A stretch of DNA of 64,000 nucleotides from Allorhizobium pseudoryzae (GTDB taxonomy: Bacteria; Pseudomonadota; Alphaproteobacteria; Rhizobiales; Rhizobiaceae). The notes under the pieces are model-generated. The model was given only the letters and a program-made list of their open reading frames with translations, did not search any database and was not told the origin of the DNA. Location of the stretch: the NCBI RefSeq assembly GCF_011046245.1, contig NZ_CP049244.1, positions 806,001 through 870,000 of the forward strand, in the 5' to 3' direction. The position numbers and the translations under genes are program-made. This document shows, in pieces, positions 1 through 9,114 of the stretch (position 1 is the stretch's first letter; the number at the start of each line of letters is the position of its first letter).

Positions 1-1313
1 TCGATCAGCAGGCTCAGCAACAGGGACAGAGTTTGCGGCTGGCCATCGGCCCCTTGCGTGCCATAGACCAGATGCGGACGGCCGTCCTTCAGCGCCATGC
101 CCGGATTGAGCGTGTAGAACGGCCGCTTGCCCGGTTGGTAACAGTTGGGACTTGCCGGATCGGTGCTGAAGGCAGCGCCGCGATTCTGCCAGAGAATGCC
201 GGTCTCTGGGCTGACGACGCCGCTTCCCCAGTCGAAATAGATGCTCTGCAGCACGCAGGCTGCGCGGCCTTGCGAATCCACGGCCGCAAGCAGGGCTGTA
301 TCGCCTGGTTGATACGGCTGTGGCCAGGCAAGCGCGCGAGACGGATCGATCGCCGCCGCCTTGCCTGCCAGCCGGTCGGGATCGAGAAGCCAGGCAGAGG
401 CGTTGTCCGCGAAAGCAGGATCGGCGATCAGGTGCCGGTCGAGAAAGGCCTGTTTCACCGCCTCGATCAGCGCGTGGTAGTATTCGGCGCTGTCGGGTGG
501 GATCTTGGCCGGGGAGAGGCCGTTCAGCACACCCATGATGCCGAGTGTCGTCACCCCTTGTGTCGGCGGCGGCGGGGCGAGCAACAACGTGTCGCCGTAG
601 GGGAGGCGGAGAGGCTCGGCGATCTGTGTCCGCGTGGCGGCGAGATCGGCGATGGTCAGGCTCGAACCGGCCTGCTGCAGATCGCCGATCATCCGGCGGG
701 CGAGGTCTCCCTCGTAGAACTCGCGTGCGCCGTTTCGCGCAATGGCGCGAAGCGTGGCGGCAAGCGCTGGCTGATGCTGGATCCCATCCCGCCGGAAGAG
801 ATCTCGAAAACCAGGCCAGGCCTCGCTTTCCGCGGCTCGGAAATCGAACCAGAAGGTCTGCGACGGGCTGACGGGAAAACCCTGCTCGGCAACCGTAATG
901 GCATCGGCGAGCAAAGGCGCCAGGGGCTCCGATCCGCCCCATGTCTTTGCGGAATAGGTGAGGAGGGTCTCCCAGCTATCGACAAGGCAGGCGGTGGTGA
1001 GGGTCGATCCGGCGCCGCGCACCGCAATGTCGGTCTCCGGCATCGCATTGCCGGCCGCCTGGCCGATGCCGAGAAAGGTCTTTGCATTGCCTGCGTCGTC
1101 CGAGACCATCCAGACGGCATCGCCGCCGAGGCCGCAGAAGTGCGGGTAAACCACGGCGAGGACCGAGCCCGCGGCAATGAGCGCCTCGATGGCATTGCCG
1201 CCGCGCTCCAGCACGCGCGCTCCCGCCTCGCTTGCCATCCAATGCGGCGACGTCACCATCGCTCGGGTGGAGCGGGCATTGGTGTTCGCCGTCTGTCTGC
1301 AAAAGTTCTGCAT
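1..1313 (-). CDS. Gamma-glutamyltransferase-like protein (C-terminus beyond window edge)
   Basis: Reading frame open from an ATG at 1313 to the window edge, about 437 residues seen. It matches the gamma-glutamyltransferase/cephalosporin acylase Ntn-hydrolase family: an N-terminal large-subunit part with G-L-G-G-D-A, then a processing region where Thr339 sits at the expected nucleophile position, followed by D-W-G-S-G and P-G-K-R-P. The two residues after Thr339 are Ala-Leu, where classical enzymes have Thr-His. No signal peptide is visible, so the product is probably cytoplasmic, unlike secreted Ggt. The start overlaps the stop of the FadR-type regulator (TGATG), so the two are translationally coupled. 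Likely role: hydrolysis of gamma-glutamyl or related amides brought in by the adjacent ABC importer (inference). Confidence 0.85.
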   Translation of the reverse strand, partial: MQNFCRQTANTNARSTRAMVTSPHWMASEAGARVLERGGNAIEALIAAGSVLAVVYPHFCGLGGDAVWMVSDDAGNAKTFLGIGQAAGNAMPETDIAVRGAGSTLTTACLVDSWETLLTYSAKTWGGSEPLAPLLADAITVAEQGFPVSPSQTFWFDFRAAESEAWPGFRDLFRRDGIQHQPALAATLRAIARNGAREFYEGDLARRMIGDLQQAGSSLTIADLAATRTQIAEPLRLPYGDTLLLAPPPPTQGVTTLGIMGVLNGLSPAKIPPDSAEYYHALIEAVKQAFLDRHLIADPAFADNASAWLLDPDRLAGKAAAIDPSRALAWPQPYQPGDTALLAAVDSQGRAACVLQSIYFDWGSGVVSPETGILWQNRGAAFSTDPASPNCYQPGKRPFYTLNPGMALKDGRPHLVYGTQGADGQPQTLSLLLSLLI

Positions 1314-2092
1314 CACTTATCTGCCCCGTCATTGTCAGCGGTAGGAGCGTGCACCCCTGGCGTCACCGTGACGGGCTGCCCAGGCGGCCAGGAGCCAAGT
1401 TCGGCAATGCCGCAACGGTAGGCGGCGCGTTCGATGTGATGCACCAGCGCGCTGCAGGCAGCCTCGATCCTGCCCGCTTCCAGAGCCAGGACCACCTGCA
1501 TGTGCTCGTGCGCCGTATCGGTCATCATTTCCACGATCACCATCGGCACCCACTGACTGCCCTGGATGGCCGCTTCCAGACGGTCATGCATTTCCTGTAG
1601 CAAGCGGTTGCCGCACTGATCGTAGATCATCGAATGGAAGATCGTGTCCTGTTCAGCCGCCTTGACGGAGTTGCGTTCACGTGCCGCATCCGCGAGCGCC
1701 TCGGCCGATTGGCGCAAGGCCGCCACATCGGGGGGTGAGAATCGTCGGGCGGCCATCGAGAGCGCGACCGGTTCCACGGCGCGGCGGTATTCGTAGATCT
1801 CTTTCAGCGAATAATCCGCATGAAAACGCCATCGGTCCTGCGGCGCAAAGGTCGCAGGCTCGGCAACGAAAGCGCCTCGTCCGACCTCGACCTGCAGGAG
1901 GCCCAGCGTCTCCAGCATGGAAACGGCTTCTCGCACGGATGTGCGCGAGGCGCTCAACGTGGCGGCAAGCGTCCGTTCGGAGGGGATCTTATCGCCCGGC
2001 TTCAGGCCATTCTCCACGATAACCTTCTGGATCGCTTCGGCGACGCGGACGGGAACGGAGGGCCTGATGTATCTTTCGGAAGCAACCTGCAT
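1313..2092 (-). CDS. FadR/FCD-type GntR transcriptional regulator
   Basis: 259 residues: an N-terminal GntR winged helix (about residues 10-75, with the P-S-E-R-T-L and S-R-T-S-V-R-E-A recognition stretch) and a C-terminal all-helical FCD domain with the metal-ligand type D-x3-H pair. I prefer the ATG at 2092, preceded by AGGTG at 9 nt, over an upstream GTG at 2104. It is divergent from the peptide-type ABC operon and in one transcript with the gamma-glutamyltransferase-like gene. The tandem GGTCNGACC palindromes at 2164-2181 are its likely operator, so it probably represses the importer and itself until an amide- or peptide-derived ligand binds. The ligand is unknown. Confidence 0.88.
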   Translation of the reverse strand: MQVASERYIRPSVPVRVAEAIQKVIVENGLKPGDKIPSERTLAATLSASRTSVREAVSMLETLGLLQVEVGRGAFVAEPATFAPQDRWRFHADYSLKEIYEYRRAVEPVALSMAARRFSPPDVAALRQSAEALADAARERNSVKAAEQDTIFHSMIYDQCGNRLLQEMHDRLEAAIQGSQWVPMVIVEMMTDTAHEHMQVVLALEAGRIEAACSALVHHIERAAYRCGIAELGSWPPGQPVTVTPGVHAPTADNDGADK

Positions 2093-2134
2093 GTATTGAA
2101 GCACCTATTCCCGCTAATTGCCTATTTTATAAAC

Positions 2135-2163
2135 TTGCTCATTTTAAAAGCAATCCGTAAACT
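2135..2163 (+). promoter_or_regulatory. Predicted sigma70 promoter of the peptide-type ABC operon
   Basis: TTGCTC at 2135-2140, a 17-nt spacer, and TAAACT at 2158-2163. It lies in the AT-rich part of the divergent intergenic region, and the -10 abuts the palindromic operator. Transcription would start about 2170, inside the operator. Confidence 0.5.
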
Positions 2164-2181
2164 GGTCGGACCGGTCAGACC
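2164..2181. promoter_or_regulatory. Tandem palindromic operator (two GGTCNGACC units)
   Basis: Two perfect 9-bp palindromes, GGTCGGACC (2164-2172) and GGTCAGACC (2173-2181), lie head to tail without a gap, directly downstream of the predicted -10. FadR-subfamily GntR proteins typically bind TGGTC-N-GACCA-like sites, so the adjacent FCD regulator is the obvious candidate. Binding here would block initiation. Confidence 0.65.
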
Positions 2182-2324
2182 TACGTTTCCATCTAGGCAG
2201 CAGGCCTGTCAATGAGGGGAGAAGCGGGATTTCCGGGAAGGATTTCGACAAGGCGTCAGCTGCAAGAACGCCTCGGGGAACTGCAACGCAATTGGCGTGC
2301 CGAACAAAAAGGGGAATTGCTGAA

Positions 2325-3938
2325 ATGTTGAAGAAAGCGCTCCGACAGGCAAGTTTTGCCGTCGCATTACCGTTCGCGCTCATGCTCGGCGCGTCGGGAC
2401 ACGCCTATGCAGGCGGAACGTTGCGGATCGGCATGACGGCTGCGGACATTCCACTCACCACCGGCCAGACCGATCAGGGCGGTGAAGGCCAGCGCATCAT
2501 GGGCTATACCGTCTATGACTCGCTGGTGGAGTGGGATCTCGCCAGTGCCGACAAGCCCTCCGGCCTGGTGCCGGGACTGGCGACGGAATGGAAGGTGGAT
2601 GAGGCCGACAAGACAAAATGGACGTTCAAGCTGCGCGAGGGCGTGACCTTCCATGACGGCGCGAAGTTCACGGCGGAGGACGTGGTCTGGAACCTCGACA
2701 AACTGCTGAAGACGGATGCGCCGCAATATGACCAGCGGCAGTCGGCGCAGGGCAAGTCGCGCATTCCGGCGGTTGCCTCCTACAAGGTCATCGACGACTA
2801 CACCGTGGAAATTATCACCAAGGCTCCGGATGCGACGCTGCCCTACCAGCTGTCGTGGATCCTCATGTCGTCGCGCGCGAACTGGGAAGCCAAGGGCAAG
2901 AGCTGGGATGAGGTGGCTAAAGCGCCCTCCGGCACCGGCCCGTGGAAGCTCACGGCCTTCGTTCCGCGCGAACGCGCCGAAATGGTGCCGAACGTGGACT
3001 ACTGGGACAAGGCCCGCGTGCCGAAGCTCGACAAGATGGTTCTGATCCCGCTGCCGGAGCCGAATGCGCGCTCCGCGGCTCTCATGTCCGGCCAGGTCGA
3101 CTGGATCGAGGCCCCGGCGCCGGACACCATTCCCGCCATCAAGGGCGCTGGTTACACGATCGTGTCCAATGCCTATCCGCACAACTGGACCTGGCATCTG
3201 TCGCGTCTGCCCGACAGCCCCTGGAACGATATCCGCGTGCGCAAGGCGGCCAACCTCGCGATCGACCGCGAGGGGATGAAAGAACTGCTGGGCGGCCTGA
3301 TGATCCCGGCCAAGGGTTTCTTCCCGCCGTCCAGCCAGTGGTTCGGCAAGCCGACCTTTGAGGTCAAGTACGATCTCGACGCGGCCAAGGCTCTGATGAA
3401 GGAAGCCGGTTACGGTCCGGACAAGCACATGAAGGTGAAAGCCCTGATCTCGCCGTCGGGTTCTGGCCAGATGCTGCCGCTGCCGATGAACGAATACATC
3501 CAGCAGAGCCTTGCCGAAATCTGGATCGACGTCGATTTCGTCGTCGTGGAGTGGAACCAGATGATCAATCTGTGGCGTGCCGGTGCAACCGATCCCGGTG
3601 TGCAGGGTGCCATGTCGATCAACTTCACCTACTTCATCCAGGATCCCTTCACCGGCCTCATTCGCCACCTTGCCAGCGAACTGAAGGCGCCGAACGGCAC
3701 CAACTGGGGCCATTACAGCGATCCGGAGATGGACAAGCTGTTTTCCGAGATCAAGAACACCTTCGATCCGGAAAAGCAGGACGAAGTCATGCGCCGCACC
3801 CACGAGAAGTTCGTCAACGATGCGCTTTTCCTGATGGTCACGCATGATGTTGCGCCGCGTGCCATGAGCACCAAGGTGAAGGGCTATGTCCAGGCGCAGA
3901 ACTGGTTCCAGAACTTCTCCAGCATCACCATGGAATGA
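2325..3938 (+). CDS. ABC transporter substrate-binding protein, peptide/nickel family (SBP family 5)
   Basis: 537 residues. It starts at ATG 2325 behind GGGGA (2311-2315), giving a clear Sec signal peptide (Lys-Lys, hydrophobic core, cleavage near A-Y-A-G). The body has family-5 features: G-L-A-T-E-W early, W-T-F-K-L-R-E-G-V-T-F-H-D-G, and a long C-terminal lobe. It is the periplasmic receptor of a Dpp/Opp-type importer whose two permeases and two ATPases follow directly. The amidase and GGT-like neighbours suggest peptides, gamma-glutamyl compounds or other amides as ligand (inference). Confidence 0.92.
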   Translation: MLKKALRQASFAVALPFALMLGASGHAYAGGTLRIGMTAADIPLTTGQTDQGGEGQRIMGYTVYDSLVEWDLASADKPSGLVPGLATEWKVDEADKTKWTFKLREGVTFHDGAKFTAEDVVWNLDKLLKTDAPQYDQRQSAQGKSRIPAVASYKVIDDYTVEIITKAPDATLPYQLSWILMSSRANWEAKGKSWDEVAKAPSGTGPWKLTAFVPRERAEMVPNVDYWDKARVPKLDKMVLIPLPEPNARSAALMSGQVDWIEAPAPDTIPAIKGAGYTIVSNAYPHNWTWHLSRLPDSPWNDIRVRKAANLAIDREGMKELLGGLMIPAKGFFPPSSQWFGKPTFEVKYDLDAAKALMKEAGYGPDKHMKVKALISPSGSGQMLPLPMNEYIQQSLAEIWIDVDFVVVEWNQMINLWRAGATDPGVQGAMSINFTYFIQDPFTGLIRHLASELKAPNGTNWGHYSDPEMDKLFSEIKNTFDPEKQDEVMRRTHEKFVNDALFLMVTHDVAPRAMSTKVKGYVQAQNWFQNFSSITME

Positions 3939-3947
3939 TGTTTCGGC

Positions 3948-3972
3948 GGGGCCGCTCCGTGCGGGCGGCCCC
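3948..3972 (+). other. Intercistronic stem-loop after the binding-protein gene
   Basis: GGGGCCGC (3948-3955) pairs perfectly with GCGGCCCC (3965-3972) across a 9-nt loop, 10 bases after the binding-protein stop. There is no T tract, so it is more likely a 3'-end stabiliser or partial attenuator that raises binding-protein mRNA over the downstream permease mRNA. Confidence 0.5.
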
Positions 3973-4070
3973 TCTCCGGCAGAAAGGCGCCGCGTTGCCT
4001 TTTTCTCCACCGGCCACCCACGACGGCTTTGCGCTGACGTGAATTGTCACCCGTTTCCATAGGCGCGCCG

Positions 4071-5015
4071 ATGCTGATCTATTTTCTCCGTCGTTTGCTG
4101 TATGTCTGTCCCGTTGCGCTCGGGGTCAGCATCATCTGTTTTCTGCTGGTGCACATCGCCCCTGGCGATCCGCTGACCGCCGTCATGGCGGTGGATGCCA
4201 CGGCACAGGAACAGGCGGCCATGCGGGCAGCCTATGGCCTCGACAAGCCGCTTCCCACACAATACGTCATCTGGCTCGGCAAGGCCGTTCAGGGCGATCT
4301 CGGCAAATCGATTGCAAGCGGCCGCCCGGTTGCCGACGAAGTGGTCAGGGCCGTGCAGAACTCCCTGCTCCTCGCCTTTGCCGCGAGTCTGCTTGCCTTT
4401 CCCATCGGCACGGCCCTCGGTTTCCTCGCCGGCTACTTTCGCGACAGCTGGATCGACCGCCTGGTGATGAGCGTCGCGATCGCCGGCGTCTCGCTTCCCA
4501 ATTACTGGCTCGGCATCGTGCTGGTCATCATCTTTTCCGTCACGCTCGGCTGGCTTCCGGCCATGGGCGCCGGCGCGGGCGACTGGGCCTGGGACCTCGA
4601 ACACCTGAGCCACCTGGTGCTGCCGGCAATCACGCTGGCTGTCGTACCGATCGGCATTGTTGCACGCACCATGCGCGCGCTGGTCGGCGAGATTTATTCG
4701 ATGGATTTCGTTCAGGCGCTCTATGCCAAGGGTCTAGAGCCGCTCGACGTGCTCCGCCATGTCATTCGCAATGTGGCACCCACGGGTCTCTCCGTCATGG
4801 GGATCCAGCTCGGTTACCTGCTGGGCGGCTCGATCCTCATCGAGACGGTCTTCAACTGGCCGGGCACCGGCTTTCTGCTGTCCAACGCAATCTTCCAGCG
4901 GGACCTGCCACTGCTGCAAGGCACTATTCTCGTTCTGGCGCTGTTCTTCGTCACCCTGAACCTCGCCGTCGATGTGGCGCAGGCCGCGATCGACCCGCGC
5001 ATCAAGAGGAGCTGA
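4071..5015 (+). CDS. ABC transporter permease, DppB/OppB type
   Basis: 314 residues, starting at the ATG of M-L-I-Y-F-L-R-R. It has six predicted membrane segments, the G-D-L-G-x-S periplasmic segment near residues 70-80, and the EAA-type cytoplasmic loop (A-R-T-M-R ... Y-A-K-G-L) that contacts the ATPases. A TTG at 4044 would also be in frame, but the ATG gives the standard family N-terminus. First permease of the peptide-type importer; the gene for the partner permease starts 3 bp after its stop. Confidence 0.92.
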   Translation: MLIYFLRRLLYVCPVALGVSIICFLLVHIAPGDPLTAVMAVDATAQEQAAMRAAYGLDKPLPTQYVIWLGKAVQGDLGKSIASGRPVADEVVRAVQNSLLLAFAASLLAFPIGTALGFLAGYFRDSWIDRLVMSVAIAGVSLPNYWLGIVLVIIFSVTLGWLPAMGAGAGDWAWDLEHLSHLVLPAITLAVVPIGIVARTMRALVGEIYSMDFVQALYAKGLEPLDVLRHVIRNVAPTGLSVMGIQLGYLLGGSILIETVFNWPGTGFLLSNAIFQRDLPLLQGTILVLALFFVTLNLAVDVAQAAIDPRIKRS

Positions 5016-5018
5016 CCC

Positions 5019-5906
5019 ATGGCGATGATTTCGATCCCGGCCGCGGTTGCGGCCCCTGCCGAACGGCGCCGGGGATACTGGAGCAGCGTCGTGCGACGCT
5101 TCCTGCGCGATCCCGTGGCGGTCGTGTGTGCGGTTGTCATCCTGTTGCTGATCCTGGCGGCGATCTTTGCGCCCTATCTCGATCTGGCCGACCCTTACAA
5201 GGGCAGCATGATCAAGCGGCTAAGGCCGATCGGCACGGAAGGTTTTCCGCTCGGCACCGACGAGCAGGGCCGCGACATGCTGGCCCGTCTGATCTATGGC
5301 GGGCGGCTGACGCTCTATGTCGGGCTGGTGCCGGTGGTGCTCGCCTTCTTCATCGGCACGGCGCTGGGTGTCACGGCAGGCTATGCCGGCGGCTTCGTCA
5401 ACACGCTGATCATGCGCGTCGTCGATATCTTCTTTGCCTTTCCCTCGGTGCTGCTGGCCATTGCGATTTCCGGTGCGCTCGGAGCCGGGATCGTCAACTC
5501 GCTCGTCTCGCTCACCATCGTCTTCATCCCGCCCATCACCCGCGTGGCCGAAAGCGTCACCTCCAGCGTGCGCGCGCTGGATTATGTGGACGCGGCGCGC
5601 GCCTCCGGGGCAGGGGCGTTCACCATCGTGCGCGTGCATGTCTTAGGCAATGTGCTGGGGCCTGTCTTTGTCTATGCCACGAGCCTCACCAGCGTCTGTA
5701 TGATTCTCGCCGCCGGCCTGTCCTTCCTCGGCATCGGCGTCAAGCCGCCCGAGCCCGAATGGGGGCTGATGCTCAACACGCTGCGCACGGCCATCTACGT
5801 CAACCCGGTGATCGCCGCCTTGCCGGGGATCATGATTTTCATCACCTCGCTCTGTTTGAACCTGCTGAGCGACGGCCTGAGGAGTGCCATGAATGTCAAG
5901 GATTGA
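5019..5906 (+). CDS. ABC transporter permease, DppC/OppC type
   Basis: 295 residues. It has the N-terminal extension and first helix typical of DppC, the periplasmic segment H/P-x-G-T-D-E-Q-G-R-D-M-L-x-R-L-I-Y-G that marks the family, then five more helices with an EAA loop around residues 185-200. A good ribosome site (GAGGAGC) sits within the end of the preceding permease gene. It pairs with that permease in the inner membrane, and its end overlaps the first ATPase gene by 14 bp. Confidence 0.92.
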   Translation: MAMISIPAAVAAPAERRRGYWSSVVRRFLRDPVAVVCAVVILLLILAAIFAPYLDLADPYKGSMIKRLRPIGTEGFPLGTDEQGRDMLARLIYGGRLTLYVGLVPVVLAFFIGTALGVTAGYAGGFVNTLIMRVVDIFFAFPSVLLAIAISGALGAGIVNSLVSLTIVFIPPITRVAESVTSSVRALDYVDAARASGAGAFTIVRVHVLGNVLGPVFVYATSLTSVCMILAAGLSFLGIGVKPPEPEWGLMLNTLRTAIYVNPVIAALPGIMIFITSLCLNLLSDGLRSAMNVKD

Positions 5907-6942
5907 CCCACACCATGACAATCGCGACCGTGGCGGCCCCGCACAGCCGCTCATCCTGGCGCAGGGCCTGAAAAAGCACTTCCCCATCCGCTCCGGTCTG
6001 CTGAACCGCAAGACTGCGACGGTTCATGCGGTCGATGGCGTTTCCTTCGAGGTGCGCAAGGGCGAGACGCTGGGGATCGTCGGAGAATCCGGCTGCGGCA
6101 AATCCACCACCGCGCGCTTGCTGATCGGGCTGATCGAACTGGATGACGGCACGATCGTCTTCGACGGGGACGCGCTGGGGTCCGACCTGTCGCTGAAGGA
6201 GATGCGCAAGTCGGTCCAGATGGTGTTTCAGGACAGCTACGCCTCGCTCAACCCACGGCTCACCATCGAGGAATCGGTCGCCTTCGGTCCAAAGGTCCAG
6301 GGCCTGTCGGACCCGGTGAAGCGGGCGCGGGATCTTCTGGCGCGCGTCGGGCTGGAGCCGGGACGATTTGCCCAGCGCTATCCGCACGAACTGTCGGGTG
6401 GGCAGCGCCAGCGCGTCAACATTGCCCGGGCGCTGGCCATGTCGCCGCGCCTCGTCATTCTGGACGAGGCGGTTTCGGCGCTCGACAAATCGGTCGAGGC
6501 ACAGGTGCTCAATCTTCTTGCCGACCTCAAGGAAGAGTTCGGCCTCACCTATGTCTTCATCTCGCACGATCTCAACGTCGTCCGCTTCGTCTCCGACCGG
6601 GTGATGGTGATGTATCTGGGCGAGGTGGTGGAGGTCGGCCCCGTTGAGGCGATCTATGCGCGCCAGGCGCATCCCTATACCGCCTCGTTGTTCTCCGCCA
6701 TGCCCTCTATGGATCCGGACAACCGAACGCTGGAGCCGCCGCTTGCGGGCGACCCGCCGAACCCGGTCAACCCACCCTCCGGCTGCCGTTTCCACACGCG
6801 TTGCCGGTTTGCCGAAGCCATCTGCTCGGAGAACAAGCCGCGCCTCGATGTCTTCAGCCCTGATCGCGACCATCTGGCAGCGTGCCACATGCGCGTTCCC
6901 CATTCCGGTCACAGCCTTGCGGATGCGGAGGTGATGGCATGA
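5893..6942 (+). CDS. Peptide ABC transporter ATP-binding protein, DppF/OppF type
   Basis: 349 residues. Walker [10 protein letters not shown] near residue 64, ABC signature L-S-G-G-Q-R-Q-R, Walker B with D-E-A-V-S-A-L-D (the Ala is common in DppF), and the C-terminal oligopeptide-transporter extension with two Cys (G-C-R-F-H-T-R-C) that often carries an Fe-S cluster or structural site. One of two non-identical ATPases of this importer. It starts inside the end of the DppC-type gene and overlaps the next ATPase gene by ATGA. Confidence 0.92.
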   Translation: MSRIDPHHDNRDRGGPAQPLILAQGLKKHFPIRSGLLNRKTATVHAVDGVSFEVRKGETLGIVGESGCGKSTTARLLIGLIELDDGTIVFDGDALGSDLSLKEMRKSVQMVFQDSYASLNPRLTIEESVAFGPKVQGLSDPVKRARDLLARVGLEPGRFAQRYPHELSGGQRQRVNIARALAMSPRLVILDEAVSALDKSVEAQVLNLLADLKEEFGLTYVFISHDLNVVRFVSDRVMVMYLGEVVEVGPVEAIYARQAHPYTASLFSAMPSMDPDNRTLEPPLAGDPPNPVNPPSGCRFHTRCRFAEAICSENKPRLDVFSPDRDHLAACHMRVPHSGHSLADAEVMA

Positions 6943-7919
6943 CACCGTCTCCACTTTTGAAGATCAAGGATCTGAACGTCCGTTTCCATGGCGAGCGCAC
7001 CGTGCATGCGATCAACGGGCTGAACCTCACACTGGGCCATGGCGAGATGCTGGGCCTGCTCGGCGAGTCCGGCTCCGGCAAGAGCGTCACCCTGAAGACG
7101 CTCCTCAGGCTTCTGCCGCCCAAGAGAACCAGGATCGACGGTTCCATCGAGGTGAACGGAACCGACATCATGACCCTGAGCGGCAAACAGTTGTCGCGCT
7201 ATCGCGGCGGGGATGTCTCCATGGTGTTCCAGGAGCCGGCGCTTGCACTTGATCCGGTCTACACCGTTGGTGACCAGATTGCCGAGACGGTCATGCGGCA
7301 CCGGGGGATCGGCCGGCGTGAGGCGATGGACGTTGCGCTGGATATGTTGATGAAGGTGCGCATCCCTTCGCCTGAGCGGCGGCTGAAGAATTACCCGCAC
7401 GAGATGTCGGGCGGCATGCGGCAGCGCGCCATGATCGCGCTCGCGCTTTCCTGCCGGCCGAAACTCCTCCTGGCGGATGAGCCGACGACGGCGCTCGATG
7501 CCACGGTCCAGATCCAGATCCTGCTCCTGCTGCGCGAACTCCAAAAGGAATTCGGCATGAGCATCATCTTCGTCACGCACGACATCGGCGTTGCAGTGGA
7601 GATCGCCGACCGGGTTGCTGTGATGTACGCAGGCAATATTGTCGAGGAGGGGTCGATCCACGACATTATCCGCGATCCCCGCCATCCCTATACGCGCGGG
7701 CTCCTGTCGGCCAATCTGCATGATGTGGCACGGGGCACGCGGCTCGAAGCCATTCCCGGGGCGCCGCCGGCGCTGGATGTCAAGCCGGCCTCCTGCCAGT
7801 TCGCACCGCGCTGTGCCCATGTCATGCCCGCCTGCACCAGCGCCTTGCCGCCCTTCGTTACACCCGGAGCGGGACGGCGTGTCGCCTGTCTCCTGGAACG
7901 CCAACAAGAACTGGCCTGA
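6939..7919 (+). CDS. Peptide ABC transporter ATP-binding protein, DppD/OppD type
   Basis: 326 residues from the ATG at 6939, which overlaps the previous stop as ATGA; a longer in-frame start at 6882 would lie inside the previous gene and is not needed. Walker [11 protein letters not shown], signature M-S-G-G-M-R-Q-R, Walker [12 protein letters not shown], and the C-terminal oligopeptide domain with Cys residues (S-C-Q-F-A-P-R-C). It completes a full SBP-permease-permease-ATPase-ATPase operon. Confidence 0.92.
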   Translation: MTPSPLLKIKDLNVRFHGERTVHAINGLNLTLGHGEMLGLLGESGSGKSVTLKTLLRLLPPKRTRIDGSIEVNGTDIMTLSGKQLSRYRGGDVSMVFQEPALALDPVYTVGDQIAETVMRHRGIGRREAMDVALDMLMKVRIPSPERRLKNYPHEMSGGMRQRAMIALALSCRPKLLLADEPTTALDATVQIQILLLLRELQKEFGMSIIFVTHDIGVAVEIADRVAVMYAGNIVEEGSIHDIIRDPRHPYTRGLLSANLHDVARGTRLEAIPGAPPALDVKPASCQFAPRCAHVMPACTSALPPFVTPGAGRRVACLLERQQELA

Positions 7920-7928
7920 GGTTCTGGA

Positions 7929-9107
7929 ATGCTGCTTGACGATGATCCCGTGCGCGCCTTCATGCCGCATCCGCCGGTGGCGGTGAGCCATGCGGAGGAG
8001 GGGCCGCTGTCCGGACTGACGCTTGCCGTCAAGGACCTGTTCGATGTCGCCGGCTACCGGACGGGCTGCGGCTGTCCGATGAAGCTAGCCGCAAGCGACG
8101 TGCGCACAACCCATGCACAGGCCGTCGAGCGCCTCCTGTCAGCCGGCGCACGGTTTGTGGGCAAGACCCATACGGATGAGCTTGCCTGGTCGATGTTCGG
8201 GATGAACGCCCATTTCGGCACGCCGATCAACCCGGCGGCTCCCGATCGCATTCCCGGTGGCTCCTCGTCCGGATCAGCGGCTGCCGTGGCGGCGGGACTT
8301 GCCGATATCGCGCTCGGCACCGATACCGGCGGTTCGGTGCGGGCGCCGGCCAGCTTCTGCGGCATCTGGGGGCTTCGCCCGACCCATGGACGAATCTCAC
8401 TTGACGGCTGCATGGAGCTTTGCGCCAGCTTCGACACCTGCGGCTTCTTCGCCCGTGACGGTAGAACCTTGTTGCGGGTGGCTGAGGTTTTGATGGCGGA
8501 GGATCAGGCGCCACTTGCACAGCAGATCCGCTTGCTGAGACCTCTCGATATGATCGAGCGGTTGGGCACGGAACAGCAGGCCGTTTATGAACGGGCTTTT
8601 GCGGGCATTGCGACCCAATCCGCGTCGATCTATCCGGATACCGGGGCAGACACGCTGTACCAGACCTATCGGGTCCTGCAGGGACGGGACGCGCAGCGGT
8701 CCGTCGTGCCGTTCATCGCCGCAAGCGGCATGCCGTTGGCGACCGGCATTGACGGCCGTTACGAGCATGCACGGTCGCTGACGCAGGCCGATCAGGTGCC
8801 CGCAGAGGCGGTCCGGACCGCTTTCCGCGACAAGATTGAGGGGCTGCTGGCTGGAGATGGCGTGCTTCTGGCCCCCGTGGTTCCCGATGTGCCGTTCAAA
8901 CTCGATCTGCCGACCGAGGCCCAGGATGCCTACCGACACGAAGCGATGCGGCTTCTGTGCGTCGCGGGCCTTGCCGGCCTGCCGCAGGTGGTCATGCCCG
9001 CGGGCCGCGTCGATGGAGCTCCCTTCGGCGTGTCCCTGATCGGACCGCGCGGCTCCGACCTGTCTTTGATCGCGCTTGCGCGCCGGCTGACGGAGCCGAG
9101 GGGATGA
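7929..9107 (+). CDS. Amidase (amidase-signature family)
   Basis: 392 residues. It carries the Ser-cisSer-Lys triad of amidase-signature enzymes: Lys in L-A-V-K-D, the G-G-S-S-S-G-S-A-A-A-V block and G-T-D-T-G-G-S-V-R. It is shorter than the usual 450-500 residues, as in indoleacetamide-hydrolase-like and small aliphatic amidases. The start lies 9 bp after the importer's last ATPase, so it is the sixth gene of the operon and probably hydrolyses an amide brought in by the transporter. No signal peptide, so cytoplasmic. Substrate unknown. Confidence 0.88.
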   Translation: MLLDDDPVRAFMPHPPVAVSHAEEGPLSGLTLAVKDLFDVAGYRTGCGCPMKLAASDVRTTHAQAVERLLSAGARFVGKTHTDELAWSMFGMNAHFGTPINPAAPDRIPGGSSSGSAAAVAAGLADIALGTDTGGSVRAPASFCGIWGLRPTHGRISLDGCMELCASFDTCGFFARDGRTLLRVAEVLMAEDQAPLAQQIRLLRPLDMIERLGTEQQAVYERAFAGIATQSASIYPDTGADTLYQTYRVLQGRDAQRSVVPFIAASGMPLATGIDGRYEHARSLTQADQVPAEAVRTAFRDKIEGLLAGDGVLLAPVVPDVPFKLDLPTEAQDAYRHEAMRLLCVAGLAGLPQVVMPAGRVDGAPFGVSLIGPRGSDLSLIALARRLTEPRG

Positions 9108-9114
9108 GGTCTTC

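Noticed and set aside
2367..4010. 547-codon open frame antisense to the peptide-binding protein gene
   Set aside because: Mirror frame of a G+C-rich gene; composition rich in His, Arg, Gly, no domain, and the sense strand has a clear family, signal peptide and ribosome site.
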